DNA from: Niastella soli
GTDB lineage: Bacteria; Bacteroidota; Bacteroidia; Chitinophagales; Chitinophagaceae
Assembly (NCBI RefSeq): GCF_017742245.1
Contig: NZ_JAGHKO010000010.1
Span: 372,001 to 436,000, forward strand
Direction of reading: 5' to 3'
DNA length: 64,000 nt
Made by a program: the position numbers and the translations under genes. A model generated the notes under the pieces. The model searched no databases and was not told the DNA's origin. It saw only the letters and a program-made list of their open reading frames with translations. This document shows positions 53,573-62,815 of the stretch, piece after piece. Each line of letters begins with the position of its first letter. The first letter of the stretch is position 1.

Positions 53573-53854
53573 ATGAACACATTCACTGCCCGCGTTGAAT
53601 TACATAGTGCGAACCCGAATGATTACACAAAGTTGTATACAGAAATGCAAAATGAATCGCTTGTGGCAGCAGGGCCAAAAGCAGAAAGTGGTAACATAGA
53701 ATTTAAATGCAAGGATAGATCATCGATCAATGAAGTAATAGATGCGGTGGTGCGTGCTGCTTCTAAAACAGGTAAGAAATTTTCTTTTACTGTAATGAAA
53801 GATAAAAACCTGGATAAACTGGAAAGCAGAATGCGTTATCATTTGCAACATTAA
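53573..53854 (+). CDS. Small GhoS-like (ferredoxin-fold) protein
   Basis: 93 aa. The beginning FTARVELHSANPNDYTKLYT and later VVRAASKTGKKFSFTVMKD resemble proteins assigned to the GhoS/DUF2622 family. E. coli GhoS is a Cas2-like RNase antitoxin that degrades ghoT mRNA. No GhoT-like small membrane toxin is adjacent, so a toxin-antitoxin role is doubtful. The gene stands alone between its own promoter and terminator. Confidence 0.65.
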   Translation: MNTFTARVELHSANPNDYTKLYTEMQNESLVAAGPKAESGNIEFKCKDRSSINEVIDAVVRAASKTGKKFSFTVMKDKNLDKLESRMRYHLQH

Positions 53855-53864
53855 TAATAGTAAG

Positions 53865-53898
53865 AAGGGATGTCTTTCAAAACAAGAGCATCCCTTTT
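53865..53898 (+). terminator. Terminator after the GhoS-like gene
   Basis: AAGGGATG pairs with CATCCCTTTT around a 16-nt loop, and the T-run is part of the right arm. Confidence 0.75.
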
Positions 53899-53932
53899 CT
53901 ATATTGCAATTTCTGATTTTGAGATTTCGGAA

Positions 53933-53976
53933 TTTTGAGATTTGTGAAAATTCGAAATTGTCGACAAATCTCAAAA
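53933..53976. repeat. 13-bp perfect inverted repeat between convergent genes
   Basis: TTTTGAGATTTGT (53933-53945) and ACAAATCTCAAAA (53964-53976) pair fully, and flanking gatttcgg/gaaatccc sequence extends the stem imperfectly. It probably helps terminate the minus-strand gene that ends at 54005 or insulates the pair. Confidence 0.6.
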
Positions 53977-54004
53977 TCTAGAAATCCCGCAATCCCAAAA
54001 TTTC

Positions 54005-54706
54005 TTACTTCAACGCTTCTGCCTGGATAACAGCTACATAATCACTCGATCCGCCGATCATCCTGCACACCTGTCTGATCCTGTCCAGCAGCAGTCCTCT
54101 TACTTCCAGTAACTGGATATAATATTTATGTGTTTGTACCTGGTTATTGAGTATTGTATTATACCCTTTCTTATTCAACAGATCGTTCATTTCCTTGGTT
54201 AGCAGTCTAAGTTTTTTAACGAATACAGGAGCTGCTTGTTGATATACCCTGACCATTTTCGCTGCCTGTACACCATAATTCTCTTCGTTTTTCCTGATAG
54301 AGTCAATGGTCCAGGACGTTGCCCGGTTGTAATCGTCAATATAATTAAAGAAAACATGGATCTGCTCTTCCTGTTTCTTTTTCAATTCCAGGTCCTCCGC
54401 TTTAACCATTTTGCCAAAATCATATATCCTGCTTTCCCGGTCACTGCGGCCAGACAAATAGGATAATAATCCGCTTTGGTGTTTCGACAAATCAGTCAAT
54501 TCATTGATCTGCGCGTCCAGCACGGCTTCATATTGCTGATAAGGCGTACGCTTTCCCTTGGGATAAGACTGCTGATAAGCATCACTGGCGCTGGCAGCTA
54601 TCGGCGGCAACTGATCTACGTATTTTAAAATATCAAAAGGAGTTGACTGGCTTTCTGCGGTATACGCCAATAACATCATCCAGATGATCAATGGTAATTT
54701 GTACAT
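54005..54706 (-). CDS. Secreted alpha-helical protein of unknown function
   Basis: 233 aa with a signal peptide (MYKLPLIIWMMLLAYTAES). The mature part is charged and helical, with coiled-coil-like stretches at about 110-130 (MVKAEDLELKKKQEEQIHVF) and 160-185. No catalytic motif or family recognised. It should be periplasmic or secreted, and it is divergent from the GH89 gene. Confidence 0.7.
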   Translation of the reverse strand: MYKLPLIIWMMLLAYTAESQSTPFDILKYVDQLPPIAASASDAYQQSYPKGKRTPYQQYEAVLDAQINELTDLSKHQSGLLSYLSGRSDRESRIYDFGKMVKAEDLELKKKQEEQIHVFFNYIDDYNRATSWTIDSIRKNEENYGVQAAKMVRVYQQAAPVFVKKLRLLTKEMNDLLNKKGYNTILNNQVQTHKYYIQLLEVRGLLLDRIRQVCRMIGGSSDYVAVIQAEALK

Positions 54707-54914
54707 ACAGGCATTTTTAAATAGTGATAAATCACCACAAACTTATTATAGGGAGACCCGCTGATAAACAGTATCCTTTATAAACTGAGAAAATGAGGGT
54801 ATGAATTGAAGTTTACGAAAAGGTTTTCGTGACTATATAAAGGAGGTTTTGACAGAAAGTAAAAAATTGGGTTTATATTGTTTGCGTAACCAATTGGATA
54901 ACCAGTTACTAACT

Positions 54915-57128
54915 ATGTTTAAACAAATACGAATACCCAGGGCCAGCAACTTTATCGTGTTGATCCTGGTAATCATGCTGCCTGTAACGATTGCCGCCCA
55001 GTTAAATACCAAAGCTTCTTACGAATTAATAAAACGGGTTATACCCAACTACGCGGCTTCATTTATTGTAGAAGACATTCCGGCCGAAAACGGTAAAGAT
55101 ATCTTCGAAGTGGAAAGTCGTGGTAAAAACATTGTGCTTCGTGGGAATAATGGTACTTCCATCGCGTCTGCCCTATACCATTACCTTACTGACTATTGTC
55201 ATTGTCAGATAACCTGGAATGGTACCAACCTGCAGTTCCCCTCCTCCCTGCCTGTGGTGAAAGAAAAAGTACATAAGGCTACTCCCTATACCTATCGCTA
55301 TTATCTTAATTATTGCACGTTCAATTACAGTATGAGCTGGTGGAACTGGGACCGCTGGCAAAAGGAAATTGATTGGATGGCCCTGCATGGCATCAATATG
55401 CCGCTGGCCATTACCGGCGAAGAATATACCTGGTATGAAGTGTATAAAGAGATGGGGTTTACTGATGAGGACCTGAAAAACTTTTTTTGTGGCCCGGCCT
55501 ACTTTGGCTGGTTCTGGATGGGCAACCTGGATGCCTGGGGTGGTCCGCTGCCCCTAAGCTGGATGAAAAGTCATAAAGTATTGCAGGAAAAAATATTGCA
55601 ACGGGAACGGGAACTGGGTATGAAACCAGTATTACCTGCCTTTACCGGACATGTGCCATCCGCATTCAAAAAGAAATATCCCAATGCCAAACTAAAAGCC
55701 ACCAACTGGACGAATGGTTTTTCAGATACTTATATCCTGGATTCAGAAGATCCGTTGTTTGCAGAAATTGGAAAACGCTTTCTTCAAAAACAAACAACCC
55801 TGTTTGGTACCGATCACCTGTATTCCGCAGACACTTTCAATGAAAATGAACCACCGTCTGATGATCCAGCCTTTCTTTCAGCATTGAGCGCCCGTATATA
55901 TGAAGGAATGAAACAGGCCGATACGGCCGCTACCTGGGTTATGCAGGGCTGGTTGTTCTATAGCGATCGAAAATTCTGGAAAGCCCCGCAAATTGAAGCC
56001 CTGTTAAAAGCAGTCCCAGACAATAAAATGATCCTGCTTGACCTTGCTGCGGAAATAGAACCGGTTTGGAAACGCACTGATGCCTTTTACGGGAAACCCT
56101 GGATATGGAATATGTTGCACAATTTTGGCGGCAATGTAAACCTGTTTGGCCGGATGAACGGCGTAGCAGCCGGACCTGCGCAGGCATTGAACGACAATAC
56201 ATCGGGTAAGTTATGGGGCATTGGGTTAACCATGGAAGCCATAGAACAAAACCCGGTGATGTATGAACTGATGACCCAACATACCTGGCAAACAACCCCC
56301 ATTGAACTGAACACCTGGATACCACAATATGTCCTGAATCGCTATAGAACAGCAAACAAAGACCTGGTGAATGCCTGGCAAATATTAAGGCAAACCGTGT
56401 ACAATGGCGCCGTGATACGCGATGGGGCCGAATCGATCATTACCGGCAGGCCTACGTTTGATTCTACCACGGTTTGGACACGCACCAAACTCAATTACGC
56501 ACCCAATGATCTGTTGCCCGCCTGGGACCTGTTTATACAGTCCGCAGCAAAAGGTGTTAACAGTGATGGCTTTCAATATGACCTGGTGGATGTTACCCGG
56601 CAAGTGCTTGCCAATTATGCCGCCCCGTTACAAAAGAAATGGGTGGCTGCGTTTAACGAAAAGGACAGCCTTGCTTTTAATAAATACAGTCTTGCCTTTT
56701 TACAATTGATCAGCGATATGGATCAATTGCTGGCTACCCGAAAAGATTTTATGCTGGGGCCCTGGTTAGCTGCTGCACGTAGCAATGGTACTACCCCAGG
56801 TGAAAAGGCTTTGTATGAACAAAATGCCCGTGATCTGATCACCCTTTGGGGTGATGCCAACAGTCCGCTTCACGAGTACTCAAACCGGCAATGGAGCGGC
56901 TTATTGAATGATTTTTACAAACCACGCTGGCAACAATTTTTTACATTATTGCACCAATCATTACGTACCGGTTCAGCACCCGATCTGAAACAATTTGAGG
57001 AAAGCATTCGTAAATGGGAATGGAAATGGGTAAATACGCAAAACGCATATCCGGCGATGCCTACAGGCAATAGTTTACAAGTGGCGCAGATGTTATATAA
57101 GAAGTATAGAGGGAAGTTGACCAGTTGA
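54915..57128 (+). CDS. GH89 alpha-N-acetylglucosaminidase (NAGLU-like)
   Basis: 737 aa from the ATG at 54915, which gives the leader ASNFIVLILVIMLPVTIAAQ. The frame is open upstream to a TTG at 54849 that sits only two bases after AGGAGG. Three NAGLU regions are visible: the N-terminal domain, the TIM-barrel start (YRYYLNYCTFNYSMSWWNWD) and the helical C-terminus. Probable catalytic glutamates are E310 in DTFNENEPP and E380 in LDLAAEIEPVW, aligned by motif with human E316 and E446. It removes terminal alpha-linked GlcNAc from glycans, probably in the periplasm. Confidence 0.93.
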   Translation: MFKQIRIPRASNFIVLILVIMLPVTIAAQLNTKASYELIKRVIPNYAASFIVEDIPAENGKDIFEVESRGKNIVLRGNNGTSIASALYHYLTDYCHCQITWNGTNLQFPSSLPVVKEKVHKATPYTYRYYLNYCTFNYSMSWWNWDRWQKEIDWMALHGINMPLAITGEEYTWYEVYKEMGFTDEDLKNFFCGPAYFGWFWMGNLDAWGGPLPLSWMKSHKVLQEKILQRERELGMKPVLPAFTGHVPSAFKKKYPNAKLKATNWTNGFSDTYILDSEDPLFAEIGKRFLQKQTTLFGTDHLYSADTFNENEPPSDDPAFLSALSARIYEGMKQADTAATWVMQGWLFYSDRKFWKAPQIEALLKAVPDNKMILLDLAAEIEPVWKRTDAFYGKPWIWNMLHNFGGNVNLFGRMNGVAAGPAQALNDNTSGKLWGIGLTMEAIEQNPVMYELMTQHTWQTTPIELNTWIPQYVLNRYRTANKDLVNAWQILRQTVYNGAVIRDGAESIITGRPTFDSTTVWTRTKLNYAPNDLLPAWDLFIQSAAKGVNSDGFQYDLVDVTRQVLANYAAPLQKKWVAAFNEKDSLAFNKYSLAFLQLISDMDQLLATRKDFMLGPWLAAARSNGTTPGEKALYEQNARDLITLWGDANSPLHEYSNRQWSGLLNDFYKPRWQQFFTLLHQSLRTGSAPDLKQFEESIRKWEWKWVNTQNAYPAMPTGNSLQVAQMLYKKYRGKLTS

Positions 57129-57384
57129 TAGGGGTGATAGAGAAAGTTGGTTAATGAGTTGCAATGGTGAATTGTGAATGGTGAGTTGTGAGTGGGTTCT
57201 CGAAAATAAGAGATTTCTGAAAATTATGTTGAGCCGTAGGCGAAATAGCGGTTTTCCCCTTTGCCTATTGCCAACTGCCTTGTATTCTTTCACGTTTCAC
57301 AGCCTGTCCCGACTTATCGGGATTTCCCGATTAAGCGAGACTCAAACTTAATGAGCCTATTGCCTATTGCCGATTCACTGCTCC
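57129..57384. repeat. Repeat mosaic after the GH89 gene
   Basis: It holds GTTGATAGG-type units (57125-57155), gtgaatggtgagttgtg-type units (57170-57192), TTGCCTATTGCC units and the TCCCGACTTATCGGGA palindrome (57307-57322). The flank gagactcaaacttaatgagcc resembles the one after 29420. Confidence 0.7.
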
Positions 57385-58392
57385 TTATTTAAAAGTATAC
57401 ACCACTCCGGGAAGCACCTTGCCAAACTGATAGCTTGGCGCAAAAGAAATAGTGCCTTTCTTTTTAGCGGCAGCCTGTTCTGATTTCAGTTTGGCATACC
57501 GGTGATAGTTGTTCACTACCTGACGCCCTATAAGGTGCCCCAGGATCCCGCCAATGAGCACGTCAGAGGCCCAGTGTTTATTTTCTGTAATACGGCTTAA
57601 ACCAATGACAGAGGCGGCACCGTAAGCAAGAAACTTAATCGCAGGCCGGTCGCTGTATTCCATGGCATATACGGTTGCGGCAGCAAAAGCCAGCGTAGTA
57701 TGTCCCGATGGAAATGAAGTATAGGAGTAACTGTTAGGTTTGTTCCCATTGGCATCTTTCTTAAATTGATAAAATGGTCCATGCCACAGCGTTTTATTTG
57801 AATTAATTTCAGGATCATAATAATAGGGTCGTTGCCGCCCCGACAAAAACTTGAGCGCTTCAAAGATCACTGCCGAGGAAATATAAGCCTGCGTAGCCAG
57901 CAAGGTGGTAGTCTTTATCTTTTCATTCTTAAAAAGAAAACCATAGGTACCCAGGGCAGCCAGCGTATACACTTCATAAGGACCACCAAAACGCGTAACA
58001 TATTTACTGGTATTCACTAATGCAGGACTTTCTTTACGCCATTCAACAGCTCTACGGCTAATGGGCTTATCTAAAGCCAACACGCCCGCGGTAATACCTA
58101 CTACCGCAGCTGCTCTAAACCAGTCCCGCGGTTTGGCATGAAAGGGCGCCGTAACCTGTTGCTTGATGTCATCGCCCAGTAATGTAAAATAAACAGGGAA
58201 GGTGATCTTTGTTTTTTGATTGTAGAACTCCCGCCTGATACTGTCTTTATTACTTCTCTTTAACTCAGGTGGCAGTTTGTTTAAACTATCAAGTTTTTTT
58301 GGTATTGTATCATTCTGTGCCAATGCTGTAAAGGGTAATAGCATTAGTAAGAAAATACCATATCGTAGCTTGTGTCCCATGTTGAAAGACAT
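57385..58392 (-). CDS. PAP2 superfamily membrane phosphatase
   Basis: 335 aa with a signal-like N-terminus (LRYGIFLLMLLPFTALAQ; start at 58392 or 58380). The three PAP2 motifs are K181...R188P189 (KFLSGRQRP), PSGH (228-231) and SR-x5-H-x3-D (S266-D277, SRITENKHWASD). Such enzymes remove phosphate from lipids such as phosphatidic acid or undecaprenyl diphosphate on the periplasmic face. The N-terminal extension of about 90 residues before the first TM region is longer than in minimal PAP2 enzymes. Substrate unknown. Confidence 0.9.
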   Translation of the reverse strand: MSFNMGHKLRYGIFLLMLLPFTALAQNDTIPKKLDSLNKLPPELKRSNKDSIRREFYNQKTKITFPVYFTLLGDDIKQQVTAPFHAKPRDWFRAAAVVGITAGVLALDKPISRRAVEWRKESPALVNTSKYVTRFGGPYEVYTLAALGTYGFLFKNEKIKTTTLLATQAYISSAVIFEALKFLSGRQRPYYYDPEINSNKTLWHGPFYQFKKDANGNKPNSYSYTSFPSGHTTLAFAAATVYAMEYSDRPAIKFLAYGAASVIGLSRITENKHWASDVLIGGILGHLIGRQVVNNYHRYAKLKSEQAAAKKKGTISFAPSYQFGKVLPGVVYTFK

Positions 58393-58526
58393 TTTTATCT
58401 ACCCACGTCAAATATGTATGCAGTGTTCTGGCCAATACATTAAAATATTATGCCATCCAACTTACTTGTTGTTTTCTTAATTTAATTGATTAAATCTGAA
58501 GAAATTTTGAAGTGCAACTATGGGGG

Positions 58527-60701
58527 CTATTTAGCACCCCAGTTCCAACGTAGTGAGCAATTTATTACGCGGCCATCGATCGGTGCCCATAAAGGTTTAA
58601 ACGTTGGATCTGATATTGAGCCTGTATATAATGTTTCGTGTCTGCTTTGCCGGTAATCGAGCAGGTTTTCACAATTCGCTACCAGACTGATCTTTTTACC
58701 CAGCTTTCTTTCCACCATGAGGGCCGTAAACAAATAATCAGGTGTTTTGGAATCGCCATCACGGTATTGAGTACCTGTATAAGAGCCTTCCAGTCCAAAC
58801 CGCCAGGTGCCTTCTATTTCATAAACCAATACAAACGCCATGCGGTTACGGGGCGTGAGGGGCATAAACTGGTTATCTTTTAAATATTTTCTTTCGGCAA
58901 TGGTGTAGGTATAGCCCGCATACAATTCCCATGCACCCAGTTTTAATTGCGCATAAGTATCGAAACCACGGGTGAGTATATGGCTGCCGGCGTTATTAAA
59001 CGTTACCGGCCCTGCAGCTTCCTCCGTTGCAATAACAGGATTATTGATCTGCGTTAAAAAGAAAGCATGATTGATGAACAAAGTACTTTCATTGCTCAAT
59101 TCCGTTTTGAAATTCACCTCCGCATTATACCCTATAGATTTTTCCGCCTGTATACCAGCGGGCAATGGTTGTATCTCCTGAATAGGATAATCAACTGTTT
59201 GTACAGCCAGCGGATTGGGCGCTTTATAACCAAAGCCAACCCCTAGCCGGGTAGCCCACTGTTCATTGAACCGATGAAACAAAGCGATCCGGGGCAAAAC
59301 AAAGTTGCCATAGTTATTGTGATGATCGGTCCTGATGCCCGCTTCCAGGGTTGTGTTCACCGGTAAATTAAAGGTACCCTGTGCAAAAGCACCAACCGTA
59401 TTATTATCGAAATTGGTTAACAACACGGGATCGGAAGGCAATACCTTAAACCGGTCGCCGGTTGCATTTACGCCAGCAACAAAACTATATTTCTCTCTGG
59501 GGATTAAGATGGATGCTTCAGTAAAATAATTCAACTGGTTCCCTTTGAAATGATGCACGTTGGTGTTGATCTCCCGGTCAAATGAAGTCACACTGGCTTT
59601 CAGCTCCAGCCTGTTACCATTCCCTATTGTACGATCAACCAGTAGATCACCGGTATGTCTGTCGGTTTTATTCTTTTCAAAAAACTGGTGTACGGCATCC
59701 TTGTTTCCTTTTATTACCTGCATATCGCCACCATTACGGGTTTCAAAAGTACCAGTATACCCCAGTGCAATGGTTGTTTTACTATCCGGATATATAAAGA
59801 ACCGGGGATGCAGCACCACCGCATCCGTTTTAGGAACGTCGGAAAATGAATCATCATTTACATCAACAGCACCCTGATGCGTTACGCCCCCAAAGAAATT
59901 ATAGCCAACTTTTTTGTTCCGCTTTGCCACATACGCATTGAAGTTACTTTCTTTTAAAGTGCTTTGGTTAAGCGTAAACATGCCTTCCTGTTCATAACCG
60001 GGTCGTTTAGAGATGAGATTGATAAGACCGCCGATGGCACCACCGCCATATAAGGTAGAGGCTGAACCTTTGATCAGCTCCACCTGTTTCAGATCGAGAG
60101 GCGGTATTTGCATAATGCCAAAGCCGCCACTGAAACCATCAAACAATGGCATCCCATCGCGTAATATTTGTGTATAGCGGCCATCCAACCCCTGGATGCG
60201 TACATTTGAATTGCCAGACACCGCTGAGGATTGCTGAATTTGTATCCCGCTTACATCGCCCAGTATACTGGCAATATTGCCTGGCTTTATAGCGTTCTCT
60301 TCGTTCATTTCTTCCTTTCCCAAGACTTCCACTTTCAGCGGTGAATTCTCTATACGCTGGTTATTACGGGTACTGGCCAGTACCGTTACCTCTTCCATTT
60401 CTTTATGAACAGCTGTTAATAACACTTCATGCCAACCGGTATCGGGCAATGTAACGGTGAGGGTAAATGGCTCATAGCCTATGGAAGAAAATTGAATGGT
60501 ATGCTTACCGGCAGACAGCTCACTTATTACAGCCTGGCCGCTGTCGTTGGTAACAACTCCTCTGCCGCCTGTTGGCGTTACAGACACACCAGGTAAAGCT
60601 TGTGTAGTTGACCTACTCCTGACAGTTACACGGAAGATATCCTGGGCAGAAACAGAAAAAGTGTAGAACAAACATGCAATAAGCAACATCCAGATTTTCA
60701 T
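58527..60701 (-). CDS. TonB-dependent receptor with carboxypeptidase-regulatory-like domain
   Basis: 724 aa with a signal peptide (MKIWMLLIACLFYTFSVSAQ). The CarboxypepD_reg-like domain spans about 24-95 (ALPGVSVTPTGGRGVVTND), the plug about 115-230 (NVRIQGLDGRYTQILRDGMP, GSASTLYGGGAIGGLINLIS), and the rest is barrel. The plug resembles siderophore/cobalamin/metal receptors (FepA/BtuB type) more than SusC, and no SusD is nearby. It probably takes up a chelated metal or cofactor. It follows the sensor kinase gene on the same strand by 71 bp, so regulation by that pair is likely. Confidence 0.92.
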   Translation of the reverse strand: MKIWMLLIACLFYTFSVSAQDIFRVTVRSRSTTQALPGVSVTPTGGRGVVTNDSGQAVISELSAGKHTIQFSSIGYEPFTLTVTLPDTGWHEVLLTAVHKEMEEVTVLASTRNNQRIENSPLKVEVLGKEEMNEENAIKPGNIASILGDVSGIQIQQSSAVSGNSNVRIQGLDGRYTQILRDGMPLFDGFSGGFGIMQIPPLDLKQVELIKGSASTLYGGGAIGGLINLISKRPGYEQEGMFTLNQSTLKESNFNAYVAKRNKKVGYNFFGGVTHQGAVDVNDDSFSDVPKTDAVVLHPRFFIYPDSKTTIALGYTGTFETRNGGDMQVIKGNKDAVHQFFEKNKTDRHTGDLLVDRTIGNGNRLELKASVTSFDREINTNVHHFKGNQLNYFTEASILIPREKYSFVAGVNATGDRFKVLPSDPVLLTNFDNNTVGAFAQGTFNLPVNTTLEAGIRTDHHNNYGNFVLPRIALFHRFNEQWATRLGVGFGYKAPNPLAVQTVDYPIQEIQPLPAGIQAEKSIGYNAEVNFKTELSNESTLFINHAFFLTQINNPVIATEEAAGPVTFNNAGSHILTRGFDTYAQLKLGAWELYAGYTYTIAERKYLKDNQFMPLTPRNRMAFVLVYEIEGTWRFGLEGSYTGTQYRDGDSKTPDYLFTALMVERKLGKKISLVANCENLLDYRQSRHETLYTGSISDPTFKPLWAPIDGRVINCSLRWNWGAK

Positions 60702-60772
60702 GCGCTGGTTTTTGACGATACGAATAATAACGGATGCAACTTATTGGCTGAATCTGTGAGCAATTTGAAGCC

Positions 60773-62029
60773 TTAGAAAGTAATAGAAAAAATATGTAAT
60801 CCCTGCTGGTAATCATATTGTAAGGTAAACCCTGTAACCGTACAGACCTGTTTAACTATAGAAAGCCCCAGTCCATTTCCATCTGCCTTTGTATCGGGAT
60901 GGCGGTAAAAACGCTGACTGATCTTATCTTTTTCCAGGGCAGGTAATAACGAGGTGTTGGAAACGATCATTTGTTGGGGGGTAAGCGCTATTTTAATTAT
61001 CCCATCTTCCTTGTTATACCGGATGGCATTGCTCAACAGGTTATTTACGATCACTTCGGCAAGGTGAGGATTACAGGAAATTTGTACGGGCTCCAGATAT
61101 CCCTGGTAGCGTAACTTTTTCGAAGCCAGCAGCTCTGCCAGTTCGGTTGTCTTTTGTTGAATTATTTTATCCAGCTCTATTTTCTGCTGTCTTGGGAATT
61201 GATTATTTTCTATTCGCGCCAGTAATAACAGGTCGTGGTTCAGGCGGGTTAACCGGTTTACAGACTGGCAAATGGTTTGAATTGATTTATCATGCTGTTG
61301 CAAAACATATTCGTCCTGCATTAAAGCTTCGGTATTCGTTCTGATCACCGCAAGCGGGGTTTGCATTTCGTGGGCCGCATTGGCACTGAATTCTTTTACA
61401 ACCAGATAATCCTGTTGCGCCCGGTCGGTCATTTTGGTCAGTTGTTGGTTCAACAGATCAAATTCGCTAACACCACTAACAGACAATTGCAAGGCCTGTT
61501 GTTTGGCCAGCTGGTATTGTTCTACTTCTGCTACAGTTTTGTAAAAAGGTTTCCATAAGCGTTTAATCACCATTCGGTTTATGACATAACCAGCCAGCAA
61601 GATCAGGGCTATCATCCCGGCGCCAACAATGATAACCATTTGTAACAGGTCTTCCGTTTCTACCTGCGATTTGGTTACTGTTACGCGGTAATTTTTACCG
61701 GCTACAGTAATACCAAAAACCAATTTGCGCATCCATTCCATTTCAATGCCGTCCCCTTCCCTGGTTTTATCACTGTAATAATTTGTTCCGGAAACCGGCT
61801 CATGGGTAACCACGTAGGTGATCTGCTGGTTATACGCATTCACCACCTCTGGCAGTTTATTATGCATTTGTACATAGGAGACTATTTCCGTTTGTTCAGT
61901 ATGCAGGGATTCATCCAGCTGCTTAAGCAATACGGCACGCAATACAAAATAGAAAACAACACTCCCTACCACAAATACAATAATGGAAGCGGCAATATTG
62001 ATACGGTTATATTGGGTGAACAGTTTCAT
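60773..62029 (-). CDS. Sensor histidine kinase (two TM helices, HAMP-less or HAMP-like linker)
   Basis: 418 aa. TM1 is at about 11-34 and TM2 at about 131-152, enclosing a periplasmic sensor domain of about 95 residues. The phosphoacceptor is H220 in NAAHEMQTPLAVIR. The N-box is NNLLSNAIRYN and the G2 box is GNGLGLSIVKQV; the F-box is RFYRHPDTKA. It phosphorylates the response regulator encoded just upstream, whose stop overlaps this start by 4 bp. The signal is unknown; the TonB receptor gene that follows is the likely target. Confidence 0.94.
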   Translation of the reverse strand: MKLFTQYNRINIAASIIVFVVGSVVFYFVLRAVLLKQLDESLHTEQTEIVSYVQMHNKLPEVVNAYNQQITYVVTHEPVSGTNYYSDKTREGDGIEMEWMRKLVFGITVAGKNYRVTVTKSQVETEDLLQMVIIVGAGMIALILLAGYVINRMVIKRLWKPFYKTVAEVEQYQLAKQQALQLSVSGVSEFDLLNQQLTKMTDRAQQDYLVVKEFSANAAHEMQTPLAVIRTNTEALMQDEYVLQQHDKSIQTICQSVNRLTRLNHDLLLLARIENNQFPRQQKIELDKIIQQKTTELAELLASKKLRYQGYLEPVQISCNPHLAEVIVNNLLSNAIRYNKEDGIIKIALTPQQMIVSNTSLLPALEKDKISQRFYRHPDTKADGNGLGLSIVKQVCTVTGFTLQYDYQQGLHIFSITF

Positions 62030-62703
62030 TTCAGAGAGAATTTATACCCCATCCCATAAATACTGCGGATATAATCTCCTGCACCATGCTGTAATAGTTT
62101 TTTGCGCAGGTTCTTTACATGGGTGTAAATAAAATCAAGATTTTCGGCGAGGTCAGCATCATCGCCCCACAGGTGGCTGGCAATGGCGTCTTTGGAAAGC
62201 ACCCGGTTCCTGTTCACCAAAAAGTACAACAGCAATTCATATTCCTTACGGGTGAGGTTTATTTCCGTATCCTGCACTTTCACCGTTTTTGCCTGTACAT
62301 CGATCTGCAGCTCTTCAAACCGGATAATATTATTCCCCTGCAGGTTCTTGCGGCGAATGATGGCCGCAATGCGGGCGCTTAATTCGGGTAAGTGGAATGG
62401 CTTGGTAAGGTAATCATCTGCGCCCAGTTGCAATCCGGTCAATTTATCGTCCAGCTCATTGCGCGCTGAAATAATGATCACCCCCTCGCTTTTTTGATTG
62501 TCCTTTAACTGGCGTAACAACTCCAGCCCACTGCCACCAGGCAGCATAATGTCCAGTACAATACAGTCGTATTGGTAGATCTCTGTTTTTTCCAATGCAT
62601 CGTGAAAGTTACTGACAGACTCACACAAATACTGCTGGTGATGCAGATAATCTACCATAGCCTTGTTCAACGATGGTTCATCCTCAATGATCAGGACTTT
62701 CAT
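62026..62703 (-). CDS. OmpR/PhoB-type response regulator
   Basis: 225 aa. The receiver domain (1-115) has E7/D8, phosphoacceptor D51 in VLDIMLPGGSG, and K-PF at YLTKPFHLPEL. The C-terminal winged helix (about 127-225) ends YIRSIYGMGYKFSL. Its stop overlaps the kinase start (ATGA), showing coupled translation. The DNA targets are probably the promoter of its own operon and the receptor gene; no binding repeats were identified. Confidence 0.95.
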   Translation of the reverse strand: MKVLIIEDEPSLNKAMVDYLHHQQYLCESVSNFHDALEKTEIYQYDCIVLDIMLPGGSGLELLRQLKDNQKSEGVIIISARNELDDKLTGLQLGADDYLTKPFHLPELSARIAAIIRRKNLQGNNIIRFEELQIDVQAKTVKVQDTEINLTRKEYELLLYFLVNRNRVLSKDAIASHLWGDDADLAENLDFIYTHVKNLRKKLLQHGAGDYIRSIYGMGYKFSLK

Positions 62704-62815
62704 ATTGGTTCTTTATGCAAAGTAATATACCAAAACTGAAGAAATTCGGGCAAATCTATTTCAGACTTCAAAATTCCTACAAATTCAGGCGTTTCTTTTA
62801 CCCTTTTACGCCGTT

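Noticed and set aside
54849-54914. Upstream TTG start for the GH89 gene behind AGGAGG
   Set aside because: The spacing of two bases between AGGAGG and TTG is too short, and the later ATG gives a normal signal peptide.
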